Notes under the pieces: generated by a model
What the model saw: only the letters and a program-made list of their open reading frames with translations
Told to the model about the DNA's origin: nothing
Database searches by the model: none
Translations under genes and position numbers: made by a program
Shown here: positions 24,628-33,088 of the stretch, one piece after another
Numbering within the stretch: position 1 is the first letter of the stretch
How the letters are laid out: each line of letters opens with the position of its first letter
Assembly (NCBI GenBank): GCA_910578975.1
Contig: CAJTRZ010000003.1
Span: 183,542-247,541, forward strand
Length of the DNA: 64,000 nucleotides
Direction: 5' to 3'
Source: an uncultured Eubacterium sp.
GTDB taxonomy: Bacteria > Bacillota > Clostridia > Lachnospirales > Lachnospiraceae

Positions 24628-25454
24628 CAGGCACCTCCATTATCATCCGGAGCAATTTTCTTTACCACTCCCATCATTACCAAAATAACAATTGCAAGCA
24701 ATACGGAAATCGCACTGCCGAAATTCCAGTCACCCACCGAAATAAATTGATTCTCAATCAGGTTTCCTATTAACACAAACTGATGTCCACCCAATAATAC
24801 TGGTATAACAAATGTAGATATTGATAATAAAAATACCATTGTAACACCGTTTATCACTCCCGGAAGGGACAGTTTAAAAATTACTTTTGTAAATGTTTTC
24901 AATCGTCCAGCCCCCAAGTCATTTGCAGCCTCCACAAGAGAATAATCCATTTTTGCCAATGATGTATGAATCGGAATAACCATAAAAGGTAGTAAATCAC
25001 ATACAAGACCCATCAAAACAGAAAAGTTGGTATACATCATATTAACCGGATTTAGACCTAACATTTTTAATAAGGAGTTAATAATTCCATTATCTGACAA
25101 CAGACTAATCCATGCATATGTACGAAGCAGAGTATTAATCCACATAGGAATTGTGACAAATAATATTAAAATCCCCTGTGCTTCATCATTAAATTTCGAG
25201 ATAAAATATGCCATAGGATATGCCAGTAAAAAACAAATAAGCGTTGTCAACAGACCCATCTCCAGTGATTTTACAAAAACACTCACATAGACCGGATCTA
25301 ATATTTTCTTAAAATTTTCTAATGTAAAATGAATGGTAAGCAGTGAATTGTCTCCTGTTGTTACAGAATACAGAACAATTAAGAACAATGGTAATGCAAT
25401 CAGCAAAAAAGACCATATCACATAAGGCTTTACCATACCTTTATAATGATTCAT
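24627..25454 (-). CDS. potB: Spermidine/putrescine ABC transporter permease
   Basis: The 275-residue protein has six predicted helices and the loop EAANDLGAGRLKTFTKVIFKLSLPGV, the EAA motif that binds the ATPase. It is the partner of the PotC part of the fusion. It starts 9 bases after potA and overlaps the fusion gene by one base, so the three proteins are made from one mRNA. Confidence 0.92.
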   Translation of the reverse strand: MNHYKGMVKPYVIWSFLLIALPLFLIVLYSVTTGDNSLLTIHFTLENFKKILDPVYVSVFVKSLEMGLLTTLICFLLAYPMAYFISKFNDEAQGILILFVTIPMWINTLLRTYAWISLLSDNGIINSLLKMLGLNPVNMMYTNFSVLMGLVCDLLPFMVIPIHTSLAKMDYSLVEAANDLGAGRLKTFTKVIFKLSLPGVINGVTMVFLLSISTFVIPVLLGGHQFVLIGNLIENQFISVGDWNFGSAISVLLAIVILVMMGVVKKIAPDDNGGA

Positions 25455-25463
25455 AATCCCCTC

Positions 25464-26507
25464 CTAATTTTCCATTTTATGCATTACCTGAATATTAAAA
25501 GGATCAATAGTTAAACCAACTTCCGTTCCTGTATGAATATCCTCTGTTGTATGTACCTTATATTTTCTTATATTTGTCTCCACAAGATATTCATAGTGCA
25601 CACCCATAAAAACTTTCGAGACAATGATTCCTCTGACCTTTCCCTCTTTAGGAGCTACCACATCCATATCTTCTGGTCTGAGTACTACCTCAATCTCCTC
25701 ATTTTCTTTAAAACCTTTGTCCACACATTCCCACTCTACATCATCAAAAATAACTACACAGTCCTTAGGCATCACACCTTCAATAATATTGGACTCTCCA
25801 ATAAATGTCGCAACGAACCGGTTCTCCGGTTCATTGTAAATATCCATTGGTGTACCAATCTGTTGTATTACTCCATCATTCATAACAACAATGGTATCTG
25901 ACATGGACAATGCCTCCTCCTGATCATGGGTAACAAAAATAAAAGTAATGCCAACTTCTTTCTGAATCTTCTTAAGCTCAGCCTGCATTCCCTTTCTAAG
26001 TTTTGCATCTAACGCTCCTAATGGTTCGTCCAAAAGCAATACTTTAGGCTCGTTCACTAACGCTCTTGCAATCGCCACCCTTTGCTGCTGTCCACCGGAA
26101 AGACTAGTAACATCTCTTTTCTCAAAACCTTTTAATCCTACCAGCTCCAGCATCTTCGTCACTTTTTTTTCTATCTCTTTTTTATCCGTTTTCTTGATAT
26201 TCAAGCCAAATGCCACGTTATCATACACATTTAAAAAAGGAAATAGCGCGTACTTTTGAAACACCGTATTCACTTCCCGTTTATACGGTGGTACTTTCGC
26301 TATATCCTTTCCATTAAATAAAACCTGGCCATGGCTTGGCTCCTCAAATCCACCAATAATTCTCAATATGGTGGTCTTGCCGCAGCCACTCGGTCCTAAC
26401 AGTGTGAGAAACTCATTCTCATAAATATTTAAATCTATGCCTTTTAGTACTTGATTATCATCAAAATTCTTTGACAGATTCTTTAACTCAATAATCTTTT
26501 TTCCCAT
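25464..26507 (-). CDS. potA: Spermidine/putrescine ABC transporter ATPase
   Basis: The 347-residue ABC ATPase has Walker A GPSGCGKTT, the signature LSGGQQQRVAIARAL, Walker B VLLLDEPLGALD and the switch His in FVTHDQEEAL. A C-terminal beta-rich TOBE-type domain follows from about residue 240. It drives polyamine import with PotB and PotCD. It is the first gene of the potA-potB-potCD operon, with a good promoter upstream. Confidence 0.94.
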   Translation of the reverse strand: MGKKIIELKNLSKNFDDNQVLKGIDLNIYENEFLTLLGPSGCGKTTILRIIGGFEEPSHGQVLFNGKDIAKVPPYKREVNTVFQKYALFPFLNVYDNVAFGLNIKKTDKKEIEKKVTKMLELVGLKGFEKRDVTSLSGGQQQRVAIARALVNEPKVLLLDEPLGALDAKLRKGMQAELKKIQKEVGITFIFVTHDQEEALSMSDTIVVMNDGVIQQIGTPMDIYNEPENRFVATFIGESNIIEGVMPKDCVVIFDDVEWECVDKGFKENEEIEVVLRPEDMDVVAPKEGKVRGIIVSKVFMGVHYEYLVETNIRKYKVHTTEDIHTGTEVGLTIDPFNIQVMHKMEN

Positions 26508-26540
26508 ATTCTTCTCCGATCATAACAAAGAGTCAGCATA

Positions 26541-26569
26541 AATATATAAAACATTTATCTTATTGTCAA
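26541..26569 (-). promoter_or_regulatory. Promoter of potABCD
   Basis: On the minus strand TTGACA and TATATT are exactly 17 bases apart, about 35 bases upstream of the potA start. Confidence 0.8.
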
Positions 26570-26585
26570 GTTCAGAGAATAGAAT

Positions 26586-29249
26586 CTATAACGTAAATTT
26601 TTCCAACTTCCTGCCAAGAATTAAATACACGATAAATAGTAATAATGATATCACTGTCACCACAAGACCTAATATAATAAATGGTGAAGTATACTCTATC
26701 CTGATAGTATGATTTCCTTTTGCTATTTTCACTCCTAAATATGCCACACTGGAAGAAAAACTTTCCGCTCTTCTGCCATCTACATACACAGTATATCCTT
26801 TACTATATGGAACAGATATCTGTAGTATTTCGTCCTTGTCCGCCTGAATCGTTCCCGTAATCAGATTATTCTTCATATTTACATTTTCCAATGTATTTTT
26901 CTTTAAGTTTTTAATATTTTCTAAATATTTCGAAATTGGAATTGAGACTGCATAAGCACCGTCAAACGTATATCTCCTTTTTTTCTTAAATTTTAATTTA
27001 AAATTCTTCTGAGCCACTTTGGAATATCCAAGGTTTAATACACTTCCATCTTTATGAAAATAACTTCCCGCATAATCCCCAATGACTCTCATATGCCCAG
27101 TCCCATATTTTCCCTTATATAATGCGGAGGTCCTGTCTACATCAGAATCTTTCGAACGTATATTTTTAAATACAATATATGTTTGACTGTCCGGTTCACC
27201 GTCAAACTGATATTTTACTACAGCACCTCTTTTTGATTTCATCTTAAAGTTTTTTATCTTTATATTTTTCTTTTCCCTTACACTAATCGGAATTATTTTC
27301 GCTCCAGTAACCTTACTGTTGTTTTCAATGCCATCTACCTGTTCATCGACTACTGCACTGGTTAATAATGCCTGTTCTCTCTCCACAGGATTTAACTTAT
27401 TATATTGCTCTTTGGTCATATATGATGAATAAGTAATACCCAATGGCAAATGGCATGCATTAGCATATAAATAGACTTTTTTTCCATCTATTATCTTTTC
27501 TCTGATTTTGTAGAAGCCAAATGGAGCATCCTGCTCATAGTTTACATAATATTTCACACTTGCAAGAGATAATAATCCGGTTCTTCTCTCCAGACTCTTC
27601 ATTACATAAGTTTTGTAATAATCAGAAATACATGTAGAAACAAATAAGTCCGTCATCTCTGAGGGAACAACACTCCAATAAAAACATGTCTGTTGAAATC
27701 CAAAAAACATAGATTTATTTTTTATATCCCGTTCTCTTTCTATACGGTAAAAAGATTTATCACCGACTGACTTCATCATCTGTGCTGAGCGTGGTCCCAT
27801 ATCTCCTTTCAGATATCCTCTCTGGACATAATCCCAGCATCGAAAATTTTGTCCTTTATCAAATATAGAATAACAGTTAAAAGCTATATTTACCAATGCT
27901 ATAAAAGATAAAATATATAGAATATATTTCGCATACTTCTTTTGCCTGAATACAAGATAGGAAACAATTACCCCAACACACACAAATCCCAATATTGCCG
28001 CAATATAAAACATGTATGCATTGTGCTGCCTTTCTGCATCGTATATAAGATAACCACATATTACAGCCAATAAAATACCTGAAATACACAAATTCACTCT
28101 TTTAACATGTTTTAAATCATCTATTGCATACACAAACATCATAACAAAGAGTAATGCCATAGCATAACTGAAACGCATTGTCGAATAGGAAAAGCCATTC
28201 ATTATCTTTCCAACATATGGAAATACCATCATTAAAAATAATACTGCAAACCCTAGCAAAAGTTTTCTGTCTGTTTTATTCCAACGTGCAATCAGTACAC
28301 ATAACGCGAATACTCCTAAAATACCGATTCCAGGGACCGCCCAGTTATTAAAATCTGTATAAGGGACCGCCAGACTTTTTAATAAAGAACTGTAATATGC
28401 ACTGTCAAACAACGCTGGCGGCTGTGCCAATTCTGCACTAGTTCTTGCATTACTTAAAAATGCATATACTGCCGGAAACAATATTACCGCTGACAATGCG
28501 ATTCCCCATATATATGACAAAACAATTTTCCCTGCACGTAAAAAGAACTTTTTTACTCCATCTGATTTGTATGTACCTATCTGTCTTATAAAAAAATAAA
28601 TTGCTGCAATTACTGTATTCATATACATAAAGTAATAGTTGCTTGAAAAAGACAAGGCAACAATAATAACTAATGTACCTATTCTCTTGTTTTTTATCAC
28701 TTTTTCCACACCGGCAATTAACAATGGAAGATACATAATTCCACAGAAAAACATTGGATGTCTAATTCCACCAATTAAAGAAAAGGCACAAAATGCGTAC
28801 AAGAGTGATGCCGGTATTACAGCACTAAGTCTTGTCTTGCCTAAAACCTTGCACAAATATGCCACACTGATTCCACTCAAATACATTCTCACAAATATTA
28901 AAGCTTCGTACATTCTTTCCAAAGAACTTTCCGGAAAAAATACTGTTAATAATGTGACCGGATCTCCAAACCCATAATAATTTAGTGTTCCAATCACATC
29001 AAAACCCTGTCCGATAGTATAATCTACCATAGCAAACTTTCCGGTTGTAAAAAATGTTATTAATGCATTTCTAATATATTTCAATGCCACTATATGCTGT
29101 GACAAACCGTCTACCTTCCATATGAATGTTCTGCCTGCAGCCGCAAAAATACTGTCTAGCCATAAAGCCAGAAAGGCAAATAATGTAGTGTATACTACTA
29201 TAAATATACAAATTTTCCTTTGTCTTGTGTTAATCTTTCGTTTTTCCAT
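26586..29249 (-). CDS. YfhO-family polytopic membrane protein
   Basis: The protein (887 residues) has about 12 hydrophobic helices in its first 470 residues, with YfhO landmarks such as WKVDGLSQHIVALKYIRN, TIGQGFDVIGTLNYYGFGDP and ASLLYAFCAFSLIGG. An extracellular domain of about 380 residues and a final helix near the C-terminus follow. YfhO proteins are GT-C-like and implicated in glycosylation of wall or lipoteichoic polymers in Gram-positives. The longest frame begins with GTG at 29309, but a consensus promoter covers that stretch (29278-29306), so the start must be downstream. The ATG at 29249, after GTAGGAAAAG, is the best choice. Confidence 0.85.
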   Translation of the reverse strand: MEKRKINTRQRKICIFIVVYTTLFAFLALWLDSIFAAAGRTFIWKVDGLSQHIVALKYIRNALITFFTTGKFAMVDYTIGQGFDVIGTLNYYGFGDPVTLLTVFFPESSLERMYEALIFVRMYLSGISVAYLCKVLGKTRLSAVIPASLLYAFCAFSLIGGIRHPMFFCGIMYLPLLIAGVEKVIKNKRIGTLVIIVALSFSSNYYFMYMNTVIAAIYFFIRQIGTYKSDGVKKFFLRAGKIVLSYIWGIALSAVILFPAVYAFLSNARTSAELAQPPALFDSAYYSSLLKSLAVPYTDFNNWAVPGIGILGVFALCVLIARWNKTDRKLLLGFAVLFLMMVFPYVGKIMNGFSYSTMRFSYAMALLFVMMFVYAIDDLKHVKRVNLCISGILLAVICGYLIYDAERQHNAYMFYIAAILGFVCVGVIVSYLVFRQKKYAKYILYILSFIALVNIAFNCYSIFDKGQNFRCWDYVQRGYLKGDMGPRSAQMMKSVGDKSFYRIERERDIKNKSMFFGFQQTCFYWSVVPSEMTDLFVSTCISDYYKTYVMKSLERRTGLLSLASVKYYVNYEQDAPFGFYKIREKIIDGKKVYLYANACHLPLGITYSSYMTKEQYNKLNPVEREQALLTSAVVDEQVDGIENNSKVTGAKIIPISVREKKNIKIKNFKMKSKRGAVVKYQFDGEPDSQTYIVFKNIRSKDSDVDRTSALYKGKYGTGHMRVIGDYAGSYFHKDGSVLNLGYSKVAQKNFKLKFKKKRRYTFDGAYAVSIPISKYLENIKNLKKNTLENVNMKNNLITGTIQADKDEILQISVPYSKGYTVYVDGRRAESFSSSVAYLGVKIAKGNHTIRIEYTSPFIILGLVVTVISLLLFIVYLILGRKLEKFTL

Positions 29250-29277
29250 ACCTGTGCTTTTCCTACCTTTCATCACT

Positions 29278-29306
29278 TTTCTATCACAATGTTTTTTCTT
29301 TGTCAA
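29278..29306 (-). promoter_or_regulatory. Promoter of the YfhO gene
   Basis: On the minus strand TTGACA (-35) and TAGAAA (-10) lie 17 bases apart. The predicted start site near 29271 rules out the upstream GTG start codon. Confidence 0.65.
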
Positions 29307-29309
29307 CAC

Positions 29310-29878
29310 TATATTGTTATACGAAGATTATTTCACATTTATTTCACAATTAATCATATTTTCTTTAAACTTTTGTTTGTAGAGGTGAGATTTTCCTGCT
29401 ATATTCTCTTCTAGCTGTGAAATCCCTCATCTCCACAAGACTAGAATATACAAATTCGGAAATAAATACGTTTTCTATACGAAATCCTTGTACTTCCTTG
29501 AATGTATTTATATCTGACATAATATATATGTGCGTATATTTATATTCTTGATAAATAAGAATATATTACATACGTACTTTTTTCAAATTAAAAAACATAT
29601 ATGTAAAAATGTCAAAAATATGTGACAGATAAAAGTATGTTACATACATATTTTTTTAAATAACAAAATATATATGTAAATCAATATAAAAAATCAGGAA
29701 AGGATGTTGAAAATACATGTGCAGACTCAAAGAATAATGCTTTATATATGTAAATCCTAAATGAGTTTTATGGAAGGGGAGCATATTTTCTGTATACATC
29801 ACTTCTGTAAAATTCCATTAGAGAACATATCAAAGAAACGCCCTCATATCCGAGGATACAAGAGCGTTATCATTTCTG
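29310..29878. other. Gene-free region with the second 74-bp array
   Basis: No convincing gene. At 29380-29440 there is a long imperfect hairpin (GAGGTGAG with CTCATCTC). The second 74-bp array runs from about 29488 to 29753, followed by a repeat-family flank to about 29810. After that the sequence changes to the integrative-element type DNA that carries the sigma factor. Confidence 0.55.
29488..29810 (+). repeat. 74-bp tandem array, copy 2, with conserved flank
   Basis: Clear units start at 29566 (TTACATACG), 29640 (TTACATACA) and 29713 (ATACATGTG), spaced 74 and 73 bp. Each has its inverted TATATGTAA partner 31-32 bp later (29598, 29671, 29745). A weak fourth unit begins near 29488. From about 29680 to 29810 the DNA is closely similar by eye to the reverse complement of about 63800-63930, including the TATATATGTAAATCAATATA stretch and a TTTTATGGA..GG..AGCATAT flank. 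Confidence 0.8.
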
Positions 29879-30352
29879 TTATGGGCAAAGGTATTTCTTC
29901 ATCTGTGCTTTTATCTTTTCCTTTGCACGGATAATGGATTGACCTACCGAAGAAGCGGTACAATGCTCCATAGCGGCGATTTCATAGTAATTATAGTCAT
30001 ACTCATAATAGAGCAGGAAACGCCACCTTTGTATCTCTGGCAGGGCAGCAATGGTACGGTAGAACAATTCAGAGCGTTCCTGCTCAATAATAAGTTCCTC
30101 TATGCTCTTAGGCAGTCTTAAAGCACGCCTATTCAGCGTTTCGTCCCACACCTCCGAAAACTCCCTGTGTCGCTCGTCCCATTGGAGAAGATTTCTGTTT
30201 CTGCGTTCCATTTGCCGAAACTCAATAAAGAATTGTTCAGATACCTCCAATTCGTGATAGTCGCCTTGTCCGTCCTTGAAGCTGATGAAATATCTTGTGC
30301 CGCTTTCCGCTGCTTCCTCCCGAAGCGAATATGTCTTAACTCTATATGCCAT
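29879..30352 (-). CDS. Sigma-70-like factor of integrative-element type
   Basis: The 157-residue protein starts with ATG at 30352 after a perfect AGGAGGAAAA site; a longer frame has no good start. The C-terminal half is a sigma region 4: LPEIQRWRFLLYYEYDYNYYEIAAMEHCTASSVGQSIIRAKEKI, with a helix-turn-helix. The N-terminal half lacks a recognisable region 2. Short sigma-like genes of this kind are typical cargo or regulators of integrative conjugative elements in Clostridia. Its base composition is noticeably more GC-rich than neighbouring genes, which supports acquisition. No integrase, relaxase or excisionase is present, so it is probably a remnant. Confidence 0.75.
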   Translation of the reverse strand: MAYRVKTYSLREEAAESGTRYFISFKDGQGDYHELEVSEQFFIEFRQMERRNRNLLQWDERHREFSEVWDETLNRRALRLPKSIEELIIEQERSELFYRTIAALPEIQRWRFLLYYEYDYNYYEIAAMEHCTASSVGQSIIRAKEKIKAQMKKYLCP

Positions 30353-30671
30353 TATGTTTTCCTCCTGCGAAAAAATAGGGCGAGAGGTTTTTGACCTCTC
30401 ACCCAATAGCCCGTGGGAAAATGTGTTTTTCCCCTTGTGTTCTGATTTTTTGAAAAGATAAAAGCACCTGCCGCTTAACCGTTCCTTTTCGGTTAGTGAC
30501 AAGTGCTTTGCAACTTGATATTCAATTTTGTGTTATCCATTGATTTTTTGCTTTGAAATTTATATAATAAAGCCATAGTTAAGTCCTATTTTGCTTTATC
30601 TTCTTTAGGATATATGCAAACTGTTAATAATCTTAGACTTAATTAAATTTATCTTGAAAAGAGGATATTAT
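30353..30671. other. Leader region of the sigma-like gene
   Basis: No gene is seen. The stretch contains the attenuator-like hairpin next to the sigma gene and the upstream parts of both divergent genes. I see no clear promoter. Confidence 0.5.
30369..30404 (-). promoter_or_regulatory. Attenuator-like hairpin before the sigma-type gene
   Basis: On the minus strand GGGTGAGAGG and CCTCTCGCCC pair around TCAAAAA and are followed by TATTTTTT. The T-run ends just before the AGGAGG site of the sigma-like gene. This looks like an intrinsic terminator in a 5' leader, as found upstream of regulated genes in integrative elements. Confidence 0.7.
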
Positions 30672-31019
30672 ATGGTGAATCCAAAAACACTAAAAGGCAT
30701 TGGTTTATTCCAATTAGAAATACTTCATCTCGTTTCTATTGGAAAAAAAGAAAGCATTGAAACTATTGAAAAATGTATGGATGAAGGTAACTTAATCGAA
30801 TATCTTTTCAACAAATACAAAGAAGATTTTTTTATTGTATTTGATAATGAGATATACGATAATGAAGCATTAAATCAGTATTTTCAGAATTATAGCGGCT
30901 ATATTCAAGGTAACGAAAGTAGGAAATATGGAATAATGAACGAAACAGATGGTTTACTTTTAATTCCTGCTTTAATATGTGATAAGATTGAACACTCCGC
31001 AGCAACTTGGACAAATTGA
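30672..31019 (+). CDS. Hypothetical 115-residue protein
   Basis: The ATG at 30672 is preceded by AGAGGAT at a good distance; the longer frame begins with a TTG upstream of that site. The protein is acidic and mostly helical (LKGIGLFQLEILHLVSIGKKESIETIEKCMDEG), with an aromatic-rich middle and no membrane segment. It is followed by a strong terminator. I do not recognise the family. Its place next to an integrative-element sigma gene suggests accessory cargo. Confidence 0.55.
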   Translation: MVNPKTLKGIGLFQLEILHLVSIGKKESIETIEKCMDEGNLIEYLFNKYKEDFFIVFDNEIYDNEALNQYFQNYSGYIQGNESRKYGIMNETDGLLLIPALICDKIEHSAATWTN

Positions 31020-31023
31020 TTTA

Positions 31024-31065
31024 TAAATCGTATCGTTTAGCTTTATGCTGAATGGTACGATTTTT
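31024..31065 (+). terminator. Terminator of the 115-residue gene
   Basis: AAATCGTATC and GGTACGATTT form a stem followed by TTATAT. Confidence 0.75.
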
Positions 31066-31090
31066 ATATATTCTCTAAGACAATTTGACA

Positions 31091-31187
31091 TCAGCAGTGA
31101 AAGGTCTCTACCACAACAATTACAATCGATAAATCTACGAATTGTGATGGCAGGAAGAGATATAAAAGGAATACACGTAGGAAACAT
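31091..31187 (+). repeat. Repeat-family block shared with 63689-63785 (inverted)
   Basis: The 97-bp block matches the reverse complement of 63689-63785 with about eight differences by eye. One frame translates to SLPQQLQSIN, then GRDIKGIHVGNI in both copies. Most differences are silent or conservative in that frame, so the block may derive from a real coding sequence. Confidence 0.75.
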
Positions 31188-31259
31188 CGACACCTCAAAA
31201 ATCCAGACATTAATACGTCTGTCATACTGCGCACTTATGATTTTGTCGGTATCGCACCA

Positions 31260-31294
31260 AAAAAAAACAAACGCCTGCTTACGCAGTCGCTTGC
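31260..31294 (-). terminator. Terminator of the CoA-ligase gene
   Basis: On the minus strand CAAGCGACTGC pairs with GCAGGCGTTTG around GTAA and is followed by a run of nine T. Confidence 0.8.
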
Positions 31295-31330
31295 TTTCCT
31301 TTTGCGTACGATAAACCGAATTTTAAAAAT

Positions 31331-32965
31331 TTATCCTCTATTCTGGGCATCTACCAGATTCTTACTATGATAAATTTCTCGAAGTCTCGGCTTTTCAATC
31401 TTTCCTGTAGCATTTCTTGGAACCTCTGCAAAAATCACCTTTCTAGGTCTCTTATATCTAGGAAGTTCTTTGCAAAACTCATTAATTTCCTCTTCGCTAC
31501 ACTCTGTATCCGGATTTAACTCAATTATAGCAGCTGAGATTTCACCAAGTCTTTCATCTGCCAGACCAATCACAGCTACATCCTTAATCTTTGAATATTT
31601 GCTTAAGAAATTCTCAATCTGAACAGGATAGATATTTTCACCACCACTGATAATAACATCCTTCTTCCTGTCTACCAGATAGATAAACCCATCTTTATCC
31701 TTTTCTGCCATATCTCCAGTATACAGCCATCCATCTTTCAGACTCTCTTTTGTTGCTTCCTCATCATTATAATAACAAGTCATCACACCTGGTCCTTTGA
31801 CAATTAATTCGCCAACATCTCCCTGCGCTACCTCATTTCCGTCAGGATCTACAATCTTAGCTTCCCATCCATAACCAGGAACACCAATTGCTCCTACTTT
31901 ATGTATATTTTCCACCCCCAAATGAACACAGCCTGGTCCTATAGATTCACTAAGACCATAATTAGTATCATACTGATGTTTTGGAAAATACTCCTTCCAA
32001 CGTTTAATTAAACTCTGTGGAACCGGTTGCGCACCGATATGCATCAGTCTCCACTGCTCTAACTCATAATCTTCCATTTTAATATCGCCTCGGTCAAGAG
32101 CCAGTAAAATATCCTGTGCCCAAGGAACCAGAAGCCAAACAATACTACAATGTTCATTTGACACTGTTTCCATAATGGTCTTTGGTGTTACACCTTTTAA
32201 CAGCACCGCCTTACCACCTGTCAAGAAACTTCCAAACCAGTGCATCTTCGCTCCTGTATGATATAATGGCGGAATACATAAAAATACATCATCCTTTGTT
32301 TGTCCATGATGATTCTGTTCTACCTTTGCAGCGTGCATCAAGCTCTCATGGTTATGCAGAATAGCCTTTGGAAATCCCGTTGTTCCTGATGAAAAATAAA
32401 TTGCTGCATCATCCTTATCTGTCAACAATATTTCTGGAGATAAAGAAGAGCAGTTATTTACCAAATCATTATAATCTTCTGCAAATGTAGGACAATCTCC
32501 TCCTACATAAAATAAAATTCTCTTCTCATCTATCTCATCAACAATTTTCTCTAAACGACCAATAAACTCTGGTCCAAAGAAAAGAACATCCGACTCTGAA
32601 AGTTCTAAACAATACTTAATTTCCTGCTCATCAAAGCGGAAATTCATTGGCACTGCAAGAGCGCCTGTCTTTAAAATTCCAAAATAAATTGGAAGCCATT
32701 CCAAACAATTCATCATCAGTATCGCTACTTTGTCACCTCTCTGAATTCCACGGCTCAATAACAAATTCGCTACGCGATTCGCTTTTTCATTAAATACATG
32801 CCATGTAATCTCTCTGCGATACTGCTGGTTTACATCTGGCTGAATTAACTCATACTCACGCCATGTAACTCTTTTCTTTTCCTGTATATCCGGGTTAATT
32901 TCTACCAGTGCCACATCTTCTGCAAACTCTCTGGCATTTTTTTCTAATATTTCTGTAATTGGCAT
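31331..32965 (-). CDS. AMP-forming acyl/aryl-CoA ligase
   Basis: The 544-residue protein has the ANL-superfamily motifs: the phosphate loop IYFSSGTTGFPKA near residue 190, YGLSESIGPG, GWLYTGDMAEKDKDGFIYLVDRKKDVIISGGENIYP, and the C-terminal catalytic lysine in PRNATGKIEKPRL. The enzyme activates a carboxylic acid to its adenylate and then to the CoA thioester. The acid is not evident. The neighbouring indolepyruvate oxidoreductase and amidohydrolase suggest an aromatic acid, but that is inference. Confidence 0.88.
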   Translation of the reverse strand: MPITEILEKNAREFAEDVALVEINPDIQEKKRVTWREYELIQPDVNQQYRREITWHVFNEKANRVANLLLSRGIQRGDKVAILMMNCLEWLPIYFGILKTGALAVPMNFRFDEQEIKYCLELSESDVLFFGPEFIGRLEKIVDEIDEKRILFYVGGDCPTFAEDYNDLVNNCSSLSPEILLTDKDDAAIYFSSGTTGFPKAILHNHESLMHAAKVEQNHHGQTKDDVFLCIPPLYHTGAKMHWFGSFLTGGKAVLLKGVTPKTIMETVSNEHCSIVWLLVPWAQDILLALDRGDIKMEDYELEQWRLMHIGAQPVPQSLIKRWKEYFPKHQYDTNYGLSESIGPGCVHLGVENIHKVGAIGVPGYGWEAKIVDPDGNEVAQGDVGELIVKGPGVMTCYYNDEEATKESLKDGWLYTGDMAEKDKDGFIYLVDRKKDVIISGGENIYPVQIENFLSKYSKIKDVAVIGLADERLGEISAAIIELNPDTECSEEEINEFCKELPRYKRPRKVIFAEVPRNATGKIEKPRLREIYHSKNLVDAQNRG

Positions 32966-33088
32966 TTTTTATCCTTCTTCCTTACTTATAATTAATTCCT
33001 GTAAAAAGTTGTATTTATGTACATTCTTACTTCGTCACTTTAAAGTCATAAATTATTATAAAAAATATGATGTAATAAGTCAACAATG

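Larger units (their letters stand above)
31020..31330. other. Region with repeat-family fragment and two terminators
   Basis: It holds the terminator of the 115-residue gene, a block of about 97 bp (31091-31187) nearly identical to the reverse complement of 63689-63785, and the terminator of the CoA-ligase gene. An 89-codon frame at 31045-31314 crosses these but looks like a fragment rather than a gene. Confidence 0.6.

Noticed and set aside
29879..30502. A longer N-terminus for the sigma-like protein
   Set aside because: The extra 50 codons run through the attenuator hairpin and have no start signal; AGGAGG is directly before 30352.
31045..31314. An 89-codon plus-strand frame across the 31-kb repeat block
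   Set aside because: It begins inside a terminator, has no ribosome binding site and crosses the terminator of the CoA-ligase gene. Only its middle is shared with the 63-kb copy, so I report the block as a repeat.
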